DNA from: Hemerocallis citrina
Lineage: Eukaryota > Streptophyta > Magnoliopsida > Asparagales > Asphodelaceae
Reading direction: 5' to 3'
NCBI GenBank assembly: GCA_017893485.1
Contig: CM030364.1
Coordinates: forward strand, 251,198,731-251,262,730
Length of the DNA: 64,000 bases
Of this stretch, positions 54,014 to 64,000 are shown piece after piece (positions within the stretch are counted from its first letter, which is position 1; every line of letters starts with the position of its first letter). The position numbers were made by a program, and so were the translations under genes. Under the pieces are notes generated by a model, which was not told where the DNA came from, made no database searches, and worked only from the letters and a program-made list of their open reading frames with translations.

Positions 54014-54685
54014 TAATCAGGGATCGGGAGCTCGGGAGGACGACAGGGAGGATTAGGATCGGGATCTTCTTCTTCCTTAGATCTGATTTGATCAATCAGC
54101 AACTCAGCAAACAACTCACTCAATAAACAGCAAGAGAGAGAGACAGCAGCAACAGTGAAGAGTCGACGGCCGGCCAAGGGGCGGCGGCACTGGCGACCAG
54201 GGGCGAGGTCGACGTCGTCGGAGGAGGCGCACGGGGGCGGCGTCGTAGGCGAGCGGCTTCGGGGTGGTCGGAGAAGAAGGATGGAAGGGGGAATCGGTTT
54301 TTTTTTTTGGTTCTGCTGTCGATCGAACGAAAGAGGAGAAGGGGGGTTCGGAGGTTGTTCTGGCGGCGATGATGGGGATCGCCGGAGGGAGAAGAGGTGA
54401 CGGGGGTGGTCGGGAACTCGTCGGAGAAGGTGATCAGAAATTGGGTTTTAGGGGATTTGGGGAAGATGAACAGTAACTATCTGGAGATCGGGAGATCGGG
54501 AAGGTCAGGAAGATGAAGGTGAACGGGATCTGGAGATCTGTAGTCGACAAGGATGATGATCGGTGACGGGATCAGCCACGGGATCAGTAACGGGATGATG
54601 ATCGGTGACGGGATCAGCAACGGGATCTTTGGATGACGAGGAGGCAGATCTGATCACCTCTTCTTCTTCAATTGGCCTAAATCTT
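54014..54685 (-). other. Element C untranslated leader region (where gag is expected)
   Basis: GC-rich sequence with a ~30-base repeat 'gatcggtgacgggatcagc' (54556-54630) and TTC/GA-rich runs. No Gag-like frame on the minus strand. Plus-strand open frames (54155-54476, Gly/Arg-rich) look like compositional noise. It may be a host-derived leader captured in place of gag, but I cannot identify a source. Confidence 0.5.
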
Positions 54686-54902
54686 GTTAGGCTCTGATAC
54701 CATGAAGAAAATAATTTTGGGAAAAATAATTCTTATTCTTCTTGTTGTACTTTATTCTTTACTGTATACATCTATATATAAGGATTACATTCTTGCAGAA
54801 AAAGAAAAGAGATTGAGAGAAAATTGGAAGGATGAGAGATGTGGAAAATCTGTTTCCTATATTAGGAAACAGAATATACAATTACTATATTTCAACAAAA
54901 TA

Positions 54903-56571
54903 GTAATTGCAAATTACATCCACTCGAGTTCTACACAAATCCTGCATTAAGCTAATCCGATCCCCGTTCCTATAATTGCACAACGTGAATTGTGAGTTTA
55001 CTTTCTGGGAGAATGTTGTTGATGATGATGATGATGAACTTGAATTCTCGATTCCCTTGAATTCTTGCCATCCATAGCAGGTTGATTGCTGCCGCTGCAC
55101 CAAGTTCCATCCACACTTAGTGAAATATAACTTTTGGGGGGGCATTAGTAAAAGGTTACTGAGTACGGAATTCCCCTCTCGTCAATATAAGACCCATGAA
55201 CCATAAACTGGCTAACACAAAATAAAGCAACATTACATAAAATCTTCTTCCACATAATTAATAATAATAAACCCCACCCTCCCCCCGCAGAGGGAATACA
55301 ACAAAGTATTAACCGAACCCAACCTACACCCGTACAACTACACAATAGGACATGATGATTCCTTTTTCTTTTATGACTGAGGAAAGGGATCGGTGTATCC
55401 ACGTACATTCTATGATCTCATTCTTAGTACTAATTAAACAAGTCCAGTTCTACAACAACAACAAAAATTAAATTAAATTAAATTAAATTCAAGTCCACCT
55501 CCCAAATAGGCCCCTTTGTCGAAACCCAAAATTACAAAGGACAGATTTGGCCTAATGACAAAAAATTAATAACTAATAATTGGGAGAAGAAAAAAAAAAT
55601 GATAACAAAAAATAAATTCAATCCTGATATATGTAATACATATAAGCCATAGGACTATCAAAAATCTACATATAAGCCATACAGAAAACAAGATCTAAAT
55701 AATAACATCAACCAGAAGTACAATATATATTAATCTGCCTCACATTTAAAATTAATTTCATCTATTTCGCAACCACTAAATACAAACAAGCAAATGACCA
55801 TATAGAATCCAGCAACATGTTTTAGTTTTGAAGCACTCCAGTTTGAGGTTATAAACTCGCCATCAAGATGCTTCAAACCAAACCATAGACAGCATGGCAG
55901 TTTAAATCAAGAACAATGACAAAATGGCAATCTATCGACCCTCTGGCAATGCCCCGTACTACAGATGAAAGGCATCCATTAAATATACGCAAATAGATTT
56001 AGCACTATCAGAGTGATTGAATTGGCTTGAAGATTGGAAAATGTAATTTGTCTCTTTTCAATGCATTAAACCAAACAAAAAGAAAGGATACAACAGTCAT
56101 ATGGCCCATATCTGCTCTTAAAACTTGACTAAATTTACAATCATAGTTGTAATAATAATAAAAGACTTCACAAGTATGTATTAGCCACCAAAAGATTGAA
56201 AAAACATGCCCAGGCGTGAGCACACACACACACACACGCTTTCATAAACAGTAGCACAAGTATCACATTTCTGAGGAATCCAAAAGATTCTAAAAAATTT
56301 GCATCTAACTGCCACAGAATGGCCTTAATAATAATTAAATATTACACAGAAATTTCTTGCTTTCTTTTAATCATACATTTTACACAGTATATCTATATCA
56401 ATATTTGAATCCTACATCTATAACAAGCTTTTATCTTTACATAGAAACTCATTGGACATACTATGATGAACACAATTCATTATACATGTTATAAGTGAGA
56501 AAAGAAGGGAATAAGAATAAACATTGGTCCGGATACACTCATATGCAGTAGATTGTAGACCCCTCACTCTT
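54903..56571. other. 3' flank of the RCC1-family gene, no further gene recognised
   Basis: AT-rich non-coding. A minus-strand frame 55145-54885 (CGWNLVQRQQSTCYGWQEF region) has no family I recognise and low-complexity serines from a GAT repeat (55018-55036). An AATTAAATT-type repeat lies at 55467-55490 and an (AC)n run at 56220-56238. The 3' UTR of the RCC1 gene probably lies just below 56572. Confidence 0.45.
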
Positions 56572-58953
56572 TCAGGCTTCAGTATATTCGAATATACCAC
56601 CGGTATGATTAAACCCACACGATACATGTAATGCCTTGAAAGCCCTACCAACATCAACCATCATTGGTTGGGAATAGTCGACGTCATTTCCATGTCCCTT
56701 TAAAGAAATTCCACAATTGCCAATGTTGAATCCCCAAAAAAACATATAAACTTATGGAAAGAAGATAAAAGAAACGAAGGAAATTTGCAATGATGCAATT
56801 CAATTTGGATAATCAATTAAATGATAATGAACAAGAAAAATGTAAATATAAATTTTTTATATATAAAAGAATTGTAAAGTATAAACTAAAAGCTTTCAAA
56901 AGTCTTGGTGACAAAATATATACTGTTCGGGTGTGTCCTATTATAGTCATGAGTTGACTAACTAACTTACTATGACCCTAATTATACTGTAGTTGTCATA
57001 TTAATAAGGTATTATATATCTTACATCTACATTGTATCAATGCATGACTAGGATATGCAGCTAGGAAGATTATGATAACTGCAACTTAGTCTAACCCACA
57101 AGATTCAAAGGTAACTTCATCGAAAAGAGACAATAAACAAAGGTAGGAGAGTCAGCAAATGATTCAAACACGTTTTCTTGCAATGATTGGTACATGAAAA
57201 AATGGATCTGGATTTTCTTAAGTACCAAATAGTATTTTGAGAACAATTTAGCCATGTCGAGGAAAATATAGAGCGCTTGTTTTTAGTATGCACACACACC
57301 CAAGAGTTCAGAATTTTGCATTCCATCCAGAAACATGTTAAAAACTCAAAAACAGATATTCGTCTACATTCAATAAAAGTACAATGAAAAATAGAAACTG
57401 ACCAACTGCCCTCCAGAGGAATGACCATCTTCCAAAAAAGTTCCATTAGCACCTCCCCAGCCCCATGTAAAGACATTGCCACCTGAGTTTAGGCAATTCA
57501 CAGAATTGGTCATTTTAGTCCAGAACACAACACGCAAACTTCTTTGAGAAAAAACCATGGAAAACAAGTACCCTAATTTAGTAAGAAAACTTCTATACAA
57601 TAAAGTAAATAATCTGCATAGAATATGCTAAAGCCACATCAAGATTGAACAACTTATACAACAACATAATCAGTGAGACAATAAGTGCCAGCATAAGTAG
57701 ATGGTAGCTTCATACTTGTCAACTGGTATTCTCTGCTAAACTTGCTGGTTAAGAGTCCATCTCACTAGTGATAAGGTTGAGTTTTTATCAAGATATAGCA
57801 TACAGCATATCATTTTGAGATGATAGATGGAAACTAGATCTTGTAATCCCATTATTTACGTGAAAATACACCTTTGCTGTCATTTTGTAATCCATGACAA
57901 ATTTTATTTATTTATTTATTTTTCGACCAGTCATAACTAGGTACAACTAAAAGGTTGAAATCTAGATTTTTTGATACAATGTACGACCATGCATTTTCAG
58001 ACTTACGTTAAACATACTTTAAATCAAATTTCAAGTATTCTTGTTCATTGAATATCTTGAAGAAAAAAAAAAGTTGTTATTATATTTTTCAAATTTTCTT
58101 TGGGACAATATTCTCACAAGCTGTCACCAACAAACATACATATTGAACTTTTGTATGGCCTCAACTGGACTAAATATCCTAATTAAAGTTGGAATGTTTT
58201 GGGCATATATTTCGCACCCAAGTAGTTCTAATATGCCTTAGCATTTACTTCATGACAGAAATAACTTTACCCTCCACTGAGAAGACCCACCACCTGCTGT
58301 GCAACCACCTACTATCCGCAAGAACATGCAATTACAGTAGCATATGGTTTGGATGTGTATATAAACTTTGTGAATGTTATCTCCATGAGTAACATGTTGG
58401 AAATTCTACTAAAAATTTGGACAAATACAAGAGTTCTTGAGAAGAATAAATCTCCTGAATATGACATGAAACATGATATTGAATAAGATAACAATTATAT
58501 TTGAGTACATATCCATCCTTGCATATCTAAGGTCTTACCAGAAATTGCGGCTGTATGCTTCCAACCACAAGATACCTGTACCATGACCATTTTCCAAATA
58601 AAGAGAAGTTATTACCACAATGCTATGAAAATCTTGAAACACACTTCAGTTGCTTACAAGGAATTACGAAAGCATAAAGTAAATACTGAGAAATACTGAG
58701 ACAATGAGAACCTCAGATATAGGTGACTTCAATAAAGTACTCTCAACAACTTCTGGAGATTGGACCATATCAGTGCACCTGACAAAAAGAAAAAACCTCT
58801 ATTAAACAAACACCAAGAAAGTTGGATGGTGCTATATGAAATGAATGCTGTATGCTTGAACATCAACTGAAATTAGAATTAGCGGAACTGAAAGGTACCC
58901 AAGACCAAGACATCCATTCTCATTTGAGCCCCAAGAACATAATTCCCCTTCAC
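56572..58953 (-). CDS. Host RCC1-repeat protein, 3' part (five exons), partial
   Basis: Five minus-strand exons with consistent phases and GT-AG borders: 58953-58899 (EGELCSWGSNENGCLGLG), 58778-58712 (CTDMVQSPEVVESTLLKSPI), 58575-58539 (VSCGWKHTAAIS), 57482-57403 (GGNVFTWGWGGANGTFLEDG then HSSGGQL) and 56697-56572 (GHGNDVDYSQPMMVDVGRAF ... VSCGFNHTGGIFEYTEA, stop TGA). They form about two RCC1 beta-propeller blades: the 'WG-N--G-LG-G' and 'VSCG--HT--I' motifs are intact. RCC1-family proteins act as propeller scaffolds, some as Ran exchange factors or UV-B receptors; this one cannot be assigned. No stop or frameshift is present in these exons. Upstream exons were not found before the gypsy-derived sequence at 59140, so the gene is either truncated or continues beyond a transposon-filled intron. 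Confidence 0.88.
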
Positions 58954-59139
58954 CTGCAGTACGTAACAATTACATAAATTGTGATGGTTCCTATACGCAA
59001 ACCTTGCAGATTATAAAAGAGAGAGAATCATCATCGAGGTAAACTTTAATGAATCACAGAGATACATAATACTTAATACACAGACTTCATAGAAATTAGC
59101 TATACTCACGGTATTAAACTTAGTCATTCACAAAGTGAT

Positions 59140-60486
59140 CAGAAAATCCTTTGATGAGGACATCAGTTCGAGACGATTTGGGCACTTCTGTCTGCGCGGG
59201 CATCGTCTAGGATAGCTACTCCAGTAGCATAGTTATCTTTATTTCAGTAATTTTTATTTGTTTTTTTTGGCATTTAGCCATATGTAGTAGTTTTGTAATT
59301 TGCACCATTTATTTTCTGCACTATAATATTTTGGAGATTTGTATTGAGATTTTGTTTTGAGCCTATACATAGGTCTTGAAAATAATGAGAATGTATGCTT
59401 TATTGATTTAAAAAATTATTGTGTGTTGAGTTGTTGCTCTTCATTCTCCTCTTGTGACCATAAGAGAACATTAGGGTTTGTGAGAAATCCTAAGAAGTAT
59501 TAGGGTTTGTGAGAATCTCTAAACTACACCCAAATTCCCAAATCTTTTATCCAAAACCCCCAAACCCTAGCCCTAATTAATTAAACCCTAATCTAATCCT
59601 TCCCCATACCAACCGCCCACTCCCATCTTCTTCTTCTTCTTCTTCTTCGTTTCAACCCATCGACGCCCCGCAACCTCCCGACCTCCGTTCGTTGCCAACC
59701 ACCACCACTACACCAACCCCGAGCCTCCTCCCTCAGCCCCGAGCACTTGCACCTAACGCCCCCTCACTGCTCCTTCGAGCGCCACCGCGGCATTCCGAGC
59801 TCCACTACAACCCGAACTCGAAGCCGTCTCCTCCCTGCCTCCAACATCAGCGCCTCGACGCACCCGCCACTGCCCTCTTCCATCTCCTTCAACTCCACTG
59901 CTCCTCATCATCCCTCTACTGCCCTCACCCGATCGGCGTAGCCACCACGGCACCGCCCCGACGTCCCACGCCACTGCAACCACCGGCGCCACCTTGCTTC
60001 CTCACCCGCAAGTCGAGCACCCCAATTCCTCAAATCCTGCAATATCGCAACACTGTCTACAAACCCGATAACTTTTTTCCACTCTTCAATTATTTATGAT
60101 ACTGTCAATCATCTCTAGAATATTATCTGAATTTACTGTCGTCCACAAATATTGAGTGTGTGCTTCTACTTGCTAATTAATGGGTCTGTCGGCGGCGAGG
60201 AGGTCTTAAATGGAGGTGTTTTGTATTATATCGAACCTCCCCACATGGTAGCAGATTTTCCTCACCGGCTGAAGCTAACAACAGGAAAGAGAGTACGAAC
60301 CATTAAGTATAATTATTGATTGTCAGGCGTGAATCTTTAACTGGGCATGTTAAACTTATTTCATATTTTGAAAATCTATCAAACCAATTATTAGTTTTAA
60401 TTTCTAACTTAACCGACATTACATATAGGTAAACTTAATCTTTTAATATTCCTGAAAATTCTCTACTTAGGGTTAAGTTTACATCA
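59140..60486 (+). mobile_element. Gypsy (chromovirus-like) pol tail and LTR
   Basis: 59150-59205 ('gaggacatcagttcgagacg' ... 'gcgggcatcgtctagg') resembles the C-terminal coding tail that precedes the 3' LTR in several plant chromoviruses. Then come LTR-like features: an AT-rich promoter-like part, 'agggtttgtgagaa' repeats (59470-59520), a C-rich part with a CTT run (59625-59650), and an end 'gtttacatca' at 60486 directly before a primer site. The LTR start is not determined. The plus-strand frame 59692-60099 is a Pro/Ser-rich artefact. Confidence 0.5.
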
Positions 60487-60489
60487 TTT

Positions 60490-60604
60490 TGGTATCAGAG
60501 CAAATGTTTTAAAAACCCTAGTTCTTGCATCATTTAGTCATAGTTTTGCAATCATTTAGGATCATTTTAGGATTAAGTTTACATCATTTTGGTATCAGAA
60601 CTAG
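60490..60604 (+). promoter_or_regulatory. Initiator-Met primer-binding site, duplicated
   Basis: TGGTATCAGAGC at 60490-60501 follows 'ttacatcatt'. A second, decayed copy TGGTATCAGAAC occurs at 60590-60601, again after 'taagtttacatcatt'. So the LTR end plus primer site is tandemly duplicated about 100 bases apart. Confidence 0.75.
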
Positions 60605-60649
60605 GTTGGTCGGATTTTTTTTAAATGTAGTCAGGTTTGGAAGCTGAAT

Positions 60650-61800
60650 AAAAGAGGCAGGTGGTGTCTCCATAGAAGGAATAATAGGTGGAACGTCAGT
60701 ATGAGATGGAAAATGAGCCAAAGGGATGGAATCAAATGGAATGCGTGAAGGTATGGCCAGGGAAATAGGCCAAACAACTGGGGAGTCGAGAAATTAGCAT
60801 CTCAAGAGAGGTCAAGTAGTGGGGAGAGTCTTCCACAAAGGGAGATATGTCGGGAAATACAAATATGACCTGCCACAGGATCAAAACAACGATATCCTTT
60901 ATGTTCAGGACTGAGACCTAGGTGAACGCACTTGGCAACTCAGGCGGTGAGCTTCGTGCGCTCAGTGGGAGGGAGAAGTACATGACATGTGCACCCAAAA
61001 ATACGGATTAAACTGTAGTCCGGTGGTGAGTGACAAAGAGCCTCATAAGGTGATGTGCCAGATAGGGCAGATGAAGGAGTGATGTTAATGAGACTGACAG
61101 ACGTCATGACAGCTTCAACCCAGAAAGAACGAGGAACAGAAGAAGAGAGTAGAAGAGCGTGAGCTATCTCAAGAATGTGACGATGCTTGCGTTCAGCTAC
61201 ATAATTCTGCTCATGCGTGTGAGGGCATGATTGCTGGAAAAGTGTACTATGAGATTGCAGGATCGATCTCATAGCATCGGAAGTGTACTCATGAGCACCG
61301 TCAGAGCGAAAGGTTTTGATACGTATACCAAACTGAATGGAACCATGTTCAAAAAGAACTGGTAAATGTCAGGTATCTTAAGAGCGTTGGTACATAAGAA
61401 ACACCCATGTGTATCTAGTAAAGTTATCGATGAAACTAACATAATAGAGGTAACCTTTGTGAGAAGGTGTAGGAGATGGTCCCAATAAATTGAAAAGAAT
61501 GGGTGGCTGGAGAAGTGCTTTTGTTATTAAAAATGATTGCTATGTGTTTGGCCAAATGACAATCAAACAAATAAGTAAAAGAAAGAGGACCAAAGGTACC
61601 ACTACGGGCTAAAATCTTGAGTTGAGACTAACTAATATGTCCTACACATTTGTGTCATAGATCAGCATCAGAGAGCACAACACCAGCAAAATGAGAATGA
61701 GATTTATGTGCATGAAGTAAATCTAGATGATATAGACAACCTTGTCGACTAGCACGTCCAAACTCCAAACCTAAAATCAGATGAAATTGTCGTAAAGGTA
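60650..61800 (-). pseudogene. Ty1/copia integrase remnant, minus strand
   Basis: Minus-strand text contains the stretch HEQNYVAERKHRHILEIAHA (about 61215; the usual QQNG-VAERKHRH), SFWVEAVMTSVSLINITPSS (about 61120) and SLIRIFGCTCHVLLPP (about 60985), the integrase core C-terminal half. Upstream, in other frames, lie pieces equivalent to the CHLAKH zinc region (about 61560) and the first Asp region (61440). Numerous frameshifts and stops. No LTR or primer site belongs to it, so it is a truncated fragment lying in the place of the gypsy gag. Confidence 0.8.
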
Positions 61801-61919
61801 TGAAATATAGCAGTGCGCTTCCAATTACCTCCTTTGAATGTAGTCAGATGTGCTTTGTCCCGGCCAAAAGAAGAAGATGATTGGAAGCGCACTGCTATTT
61901 TTCACACCTTAACGACAAT
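61786..61919. repeat. Inverted duplication at the copia/gypsy junction
   Basis: 61786-61827 is the reverse complement of 61878-61919 with 38 of 42 bases matching (shared core 'attggaagcgcactgctat'). The right arm is gypsy coding sequence (DWKRTAIFHTLTTI); the left arm is the same sequence inverted and joined to the copia debris. The loop is 50 bases. Confidence 0.88.
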
Positions 61920-64000
61920 AGGTGATAAAAACTGCAAGGTGATTGTTGACAGTGGGAGTTGTGTCAACGCCGTCTCTTCAGTGGTCTTAGCCAAAACCAG
62001 ACTTAAAGCTGAACCTCATCCACGCTCATACAAAGTATCTTGAATTGATGCCATAGCTCTTCAAGTAACACAGTGATGTTTGGTCCCTGTAGATTTCAAA
62101 GCCTACAAGGAACAAATTTGGTGTGATGTGCTTAAAATGGATGTGGGTTAAGTAATTTTAGGGTGACCTTGGTTATACGACCACAATGTGACAATATATG
62201 GTCGATCCAACCAATGTGTGTTCCAGCACGACAGACTAAAGATAAAGCTCATACTCATGAAACCACAAACTGGTCCGGCTGAAACAACACCAACTCCCTC
62301 GAGAAAGGGCAAGGAAGTAGCGTATATAGGTGAAAAGGAACTCACGGAAGAAATTGACAAAGGGGCGACAATTCTTCTACTCACTGCAAGAGAAGTCCTT
62401 ATTCCTTAAAGATCCTCAGTCACTTATCCCTCCTCAAGTTACTCTTGTCCTTCAGGAATTTGCAGATGTGTTTCCTACTGACCTCTCCAACCAGTTGCCC
62501 CTACTGAGTGGCATCCAACACACTATTGATTTGGTTCTGAGAGCGAGTCTTCCTAACTTGTCACACTATCAGATGAATCCGACAGAACATGCTGAGTTGA
62601 AAAGGCAAGTTGATGAGTTATTGGCAAAGGGCTTCATCAGAGAAAGCTTAAGTCCTTGCGCAGTCCCTACTCTGTTGACGCCAAAGAAAGATGGAACCTG
62701 GCATATGTGTGTGGACAGTTGTGTCAAACAAAATCACGGTGAAATACCGTTTTCCCATTCCCCATTTGGATGACATGTTGAATATGATGTCTAGTATCAC
62801 AATCTTTTCCAAGATTGACCTTAAAAGTGCTTACCATCAAATACGTGTTTGTCATGGTGATGAATGGAATAACGCCTGCAAGACAAAGAATTGCCTGTAT
62901 GAATGGATGGTCATGCCGTTTGGAATGACGAATGCCCCGAGCACGTTTATGAGAATCGTGACGCAAGTACTTCGTCCCTTTATAGACAAGTTCCTTGTGG
63001 TGTACTTTGATGATACATTTTTAGCCAACCCGTTAGGCAACATCTTGACCATTTGAGACGGGTCTACGGTATTTTGAGGAATGAACAACTTTATACTAAT
63101 CCCACCAAATGTACCTTTCTCTTTAATCAGACTATCTTTCTGGAATTTATTGTCTCCGCCAGAGGAGTATCCGCTGACCCAAAAAAAAATATGAACTATT
63201 ACTGAGTGGCTTGAGCCCCGCAACATTCGTGATGTGCAGAGTTTTCATGGTCTTGCCACATATCGTCAGTTTGTGCAAGGATTTAGCACAATCATGGCTC
63301 CGATAACCGACTGCTTGATGAAATGTGAGTTTGTCTGGTCGAAAGCAGCCACGAAAGTCTTCGAAGAGATCAAGAAAAGATTGACTCAGACACATGTCAT
63401 GAAGTTGCCTGATTTTACTAAAGTCTTCAAAGTAACGTGCGATGCTTCTGGTATTGGTATAGGTAGAGTCCTCAGTCAAGAGAGTTATCATGTTGCTTAT
63501 TTCAGCGAAAAGTTGAATGAAGCAAAACAAAAATACTCCACTTATGATAAGGAAATCTATGCAGTAATTCAGACACTTCGCTATTGGCGACATTACCTCC
63601 TGCCGGAAGAATTCGTCATTTTCTCAGACCATGAGGCCTTAAGATTCCTCAACTCTCAACAAAAGTTGAATCCGAGACATGCTCGATGGGTAGAGTTCCT
63701 ACAAGAATATTCGTATACTATTAGGCATGAGAAAGGGATTGATAATAAGGCCGCGGATGTGCTAAGTCGTTGTCACGTGATCTTATCTACACTGCACACC
63801 GAAGTTATTAGTTTTGAGGGATTAAAAGATGGGTATACCTTCTGCCCAGATTTTCACGAGATTTACACATCTTTGAAGGATGGCATCACTCGAGTAATAG
63901 ATGATTATTTCCTGAAAGATGATTATCTCTTCTATCGCTCCAAACTATGTATTCCTAGTACATCATTACGAAAGTATCTTGTTTGGGAATTGCACGCTGG
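61835..64000 (+). pseudogene. Ty3/gypsy pol: protease, RT, RNase H (runs off right edge)
   Basis: Protease: KNCKVIVDSGSCVNAVSSVV (about 61935, D-S-G) and, after a stop, VTIYGRSNQCVFQHDRLKIK (about 62190). The RT follows after frameshifts: LQEFADVFPTDLSNQLPLLS (62450), LLAKGFIRESLSPCAVPTLL (62620), FSKIDLKSAYHQIRVCHGDE (62805), MVMPFGMTNAPSTFM (62910) and catalytic YFDD (63004), then SARGVSADPKK and an in-frame TGA (about 63190). From there to 64000 the frame is open: RDVQSFHGLATYRQF, RNase H KVTCDASGIGIGRVLSQ, YDKEIYAVIQTLRYW, FSDHEALRFLNSQQKLNPRH, KGIDNKAADVLSR (63740), and the start of the integrase zinc region LRKYLVWELHAG. Chromovirus-like, exact lineage not set. At least three breaks make it inactive. 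Confidence 0.9.

Larger units (their letters stand above)
50250..54897 (-). mobile_element. Element C: Ty1/copia retrotransposon, minus strand, gag-less and multiply interrupted
   Basis: LTRs of 195 bp (50250-50444 and 54703-54897, about 12 differences) with TG...CA ends. Exact target duplication AAATA (50245-50249 and 54898-54902). Initiator-Met primer site at 54686-54702 (minus strand TGGTATCAGAGCCTAAC). Polypurine tract beside the 3' LTR (minus strand GAGGGGGAGTG, 50445-50457). Domain order on the minus strand is protease, integrase, RT, RNase H: the copia order. The Gag capsid domain expected between the primer site and protease is missing; 54020-54685 is leader-like GC-rich sequence. Confidence 0.93.

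Noticed and set aside
54155..54476. Plus-strand Gly/Arg-rich frames near the copia leader
   Set aside because: GC-rich low-complexity sequence on the non-coding strand of element C; no domain.
54885..55145. 86-codon minus-strand frame (CGWNLVQRQQSTCYGWQEF)
   Set aside because: No family recognised and serines come from a trinucleotide repeat; kept only as a note in the flank entry.
57117..57482. 121-codon minus-strand frame overlapping the RCC1 exon
   Set aside because: A wrong-frame reading of exon 57482-57403 extended into the intron; the RCC1 motif is in the other frame.
59692..60099. 135-codon plus-strand open frame rich in Pro, Ser, Thr and His
   Set aside because: Composition follows the C-rich LTR sequence, overlaps an antisense frame of equal quality and has no domain; it lies in a probable LTR.

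Overview
The window looks like a heterochromatin-like, transposon-packed intergenic stretch of a flowering-plant nuclear genome. The evidence is Tat-type Ty3/gypsy elements with a second (archaeal-type) RNase H, Ty1/copia elements primed by initiator-Met tRNA, hAT and CACTA DNA transposons, a plant tRNA-Gly(UCC), an AP2/ERF remnant and the intron-rich 3' part of an RCC1-repeat gene. I cannot name the species. Host sequence is a small minority, and almost every coding stretch is a decayed transposon gene.

Layout. 1-1722 is the 3' end of a Tat-like gypsy element (G: tandem repeats, AT-rich tract, polypurine tract, 3' LTR). 1723-5035 is host-like sequence with a tRNA-Gly, a 5'-truncated LINE and an AP2/ERF fragment. 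5041-13841 is a minus-strand, pol-less Tat-like element (A) split by a 2.7-kb solo LTR, a 1.15-kb TRIM-type element and a CACTA end. 14335-17638 holds small non-autonomous DNA elements and repeats. 17825-40399 is an hAT transposon (E1) carrying an inverted second hAT copy (E2), which in turn was split by a 13.9-kb Tat-like gypsy element (F, 20418-34364, TSD CTAAT). 40651-50174 is a second pol-less Tat-like element (B, TSD TAATA) whose interior is about 7 kb of GCCGAGC-rich tandem arrays. 50250-54897 is a gag-less, multiply interrupted copia element (C, TSD AAATA). 56572-58953 holds the last five recognisable exons of a host RCC1-family gene (minus). 59140-64000 is a chimera: gypsy LTR and primer site, reversed copia integrase debris, then a gypsy protease-RT-RNase H region running off the right edge.

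How the parts relate. A, B, F and G share related LTR 3' regions and GCCGAGC-type arrays, and A, B and F share a primer site of the TGGYGYC-TCTGTG type, so they look like one extended Tat group. F keeps a degraded gag-pol and an antisense three-exon gene with a PF04195-like region. A and B keep only LTRs, part of gag and arrays, so any past mobility would have needed proteins from an F-like relative. The insertion order can be read from the nesting: E1, then E2 in E1, then F in E2; and A, then the solo-LTR parent, the TRIM and the CACTA in A.

Coordinates of LTRs, TSDs and splice sites were read by eye. Family names come from recognised motifs, not from database searches.
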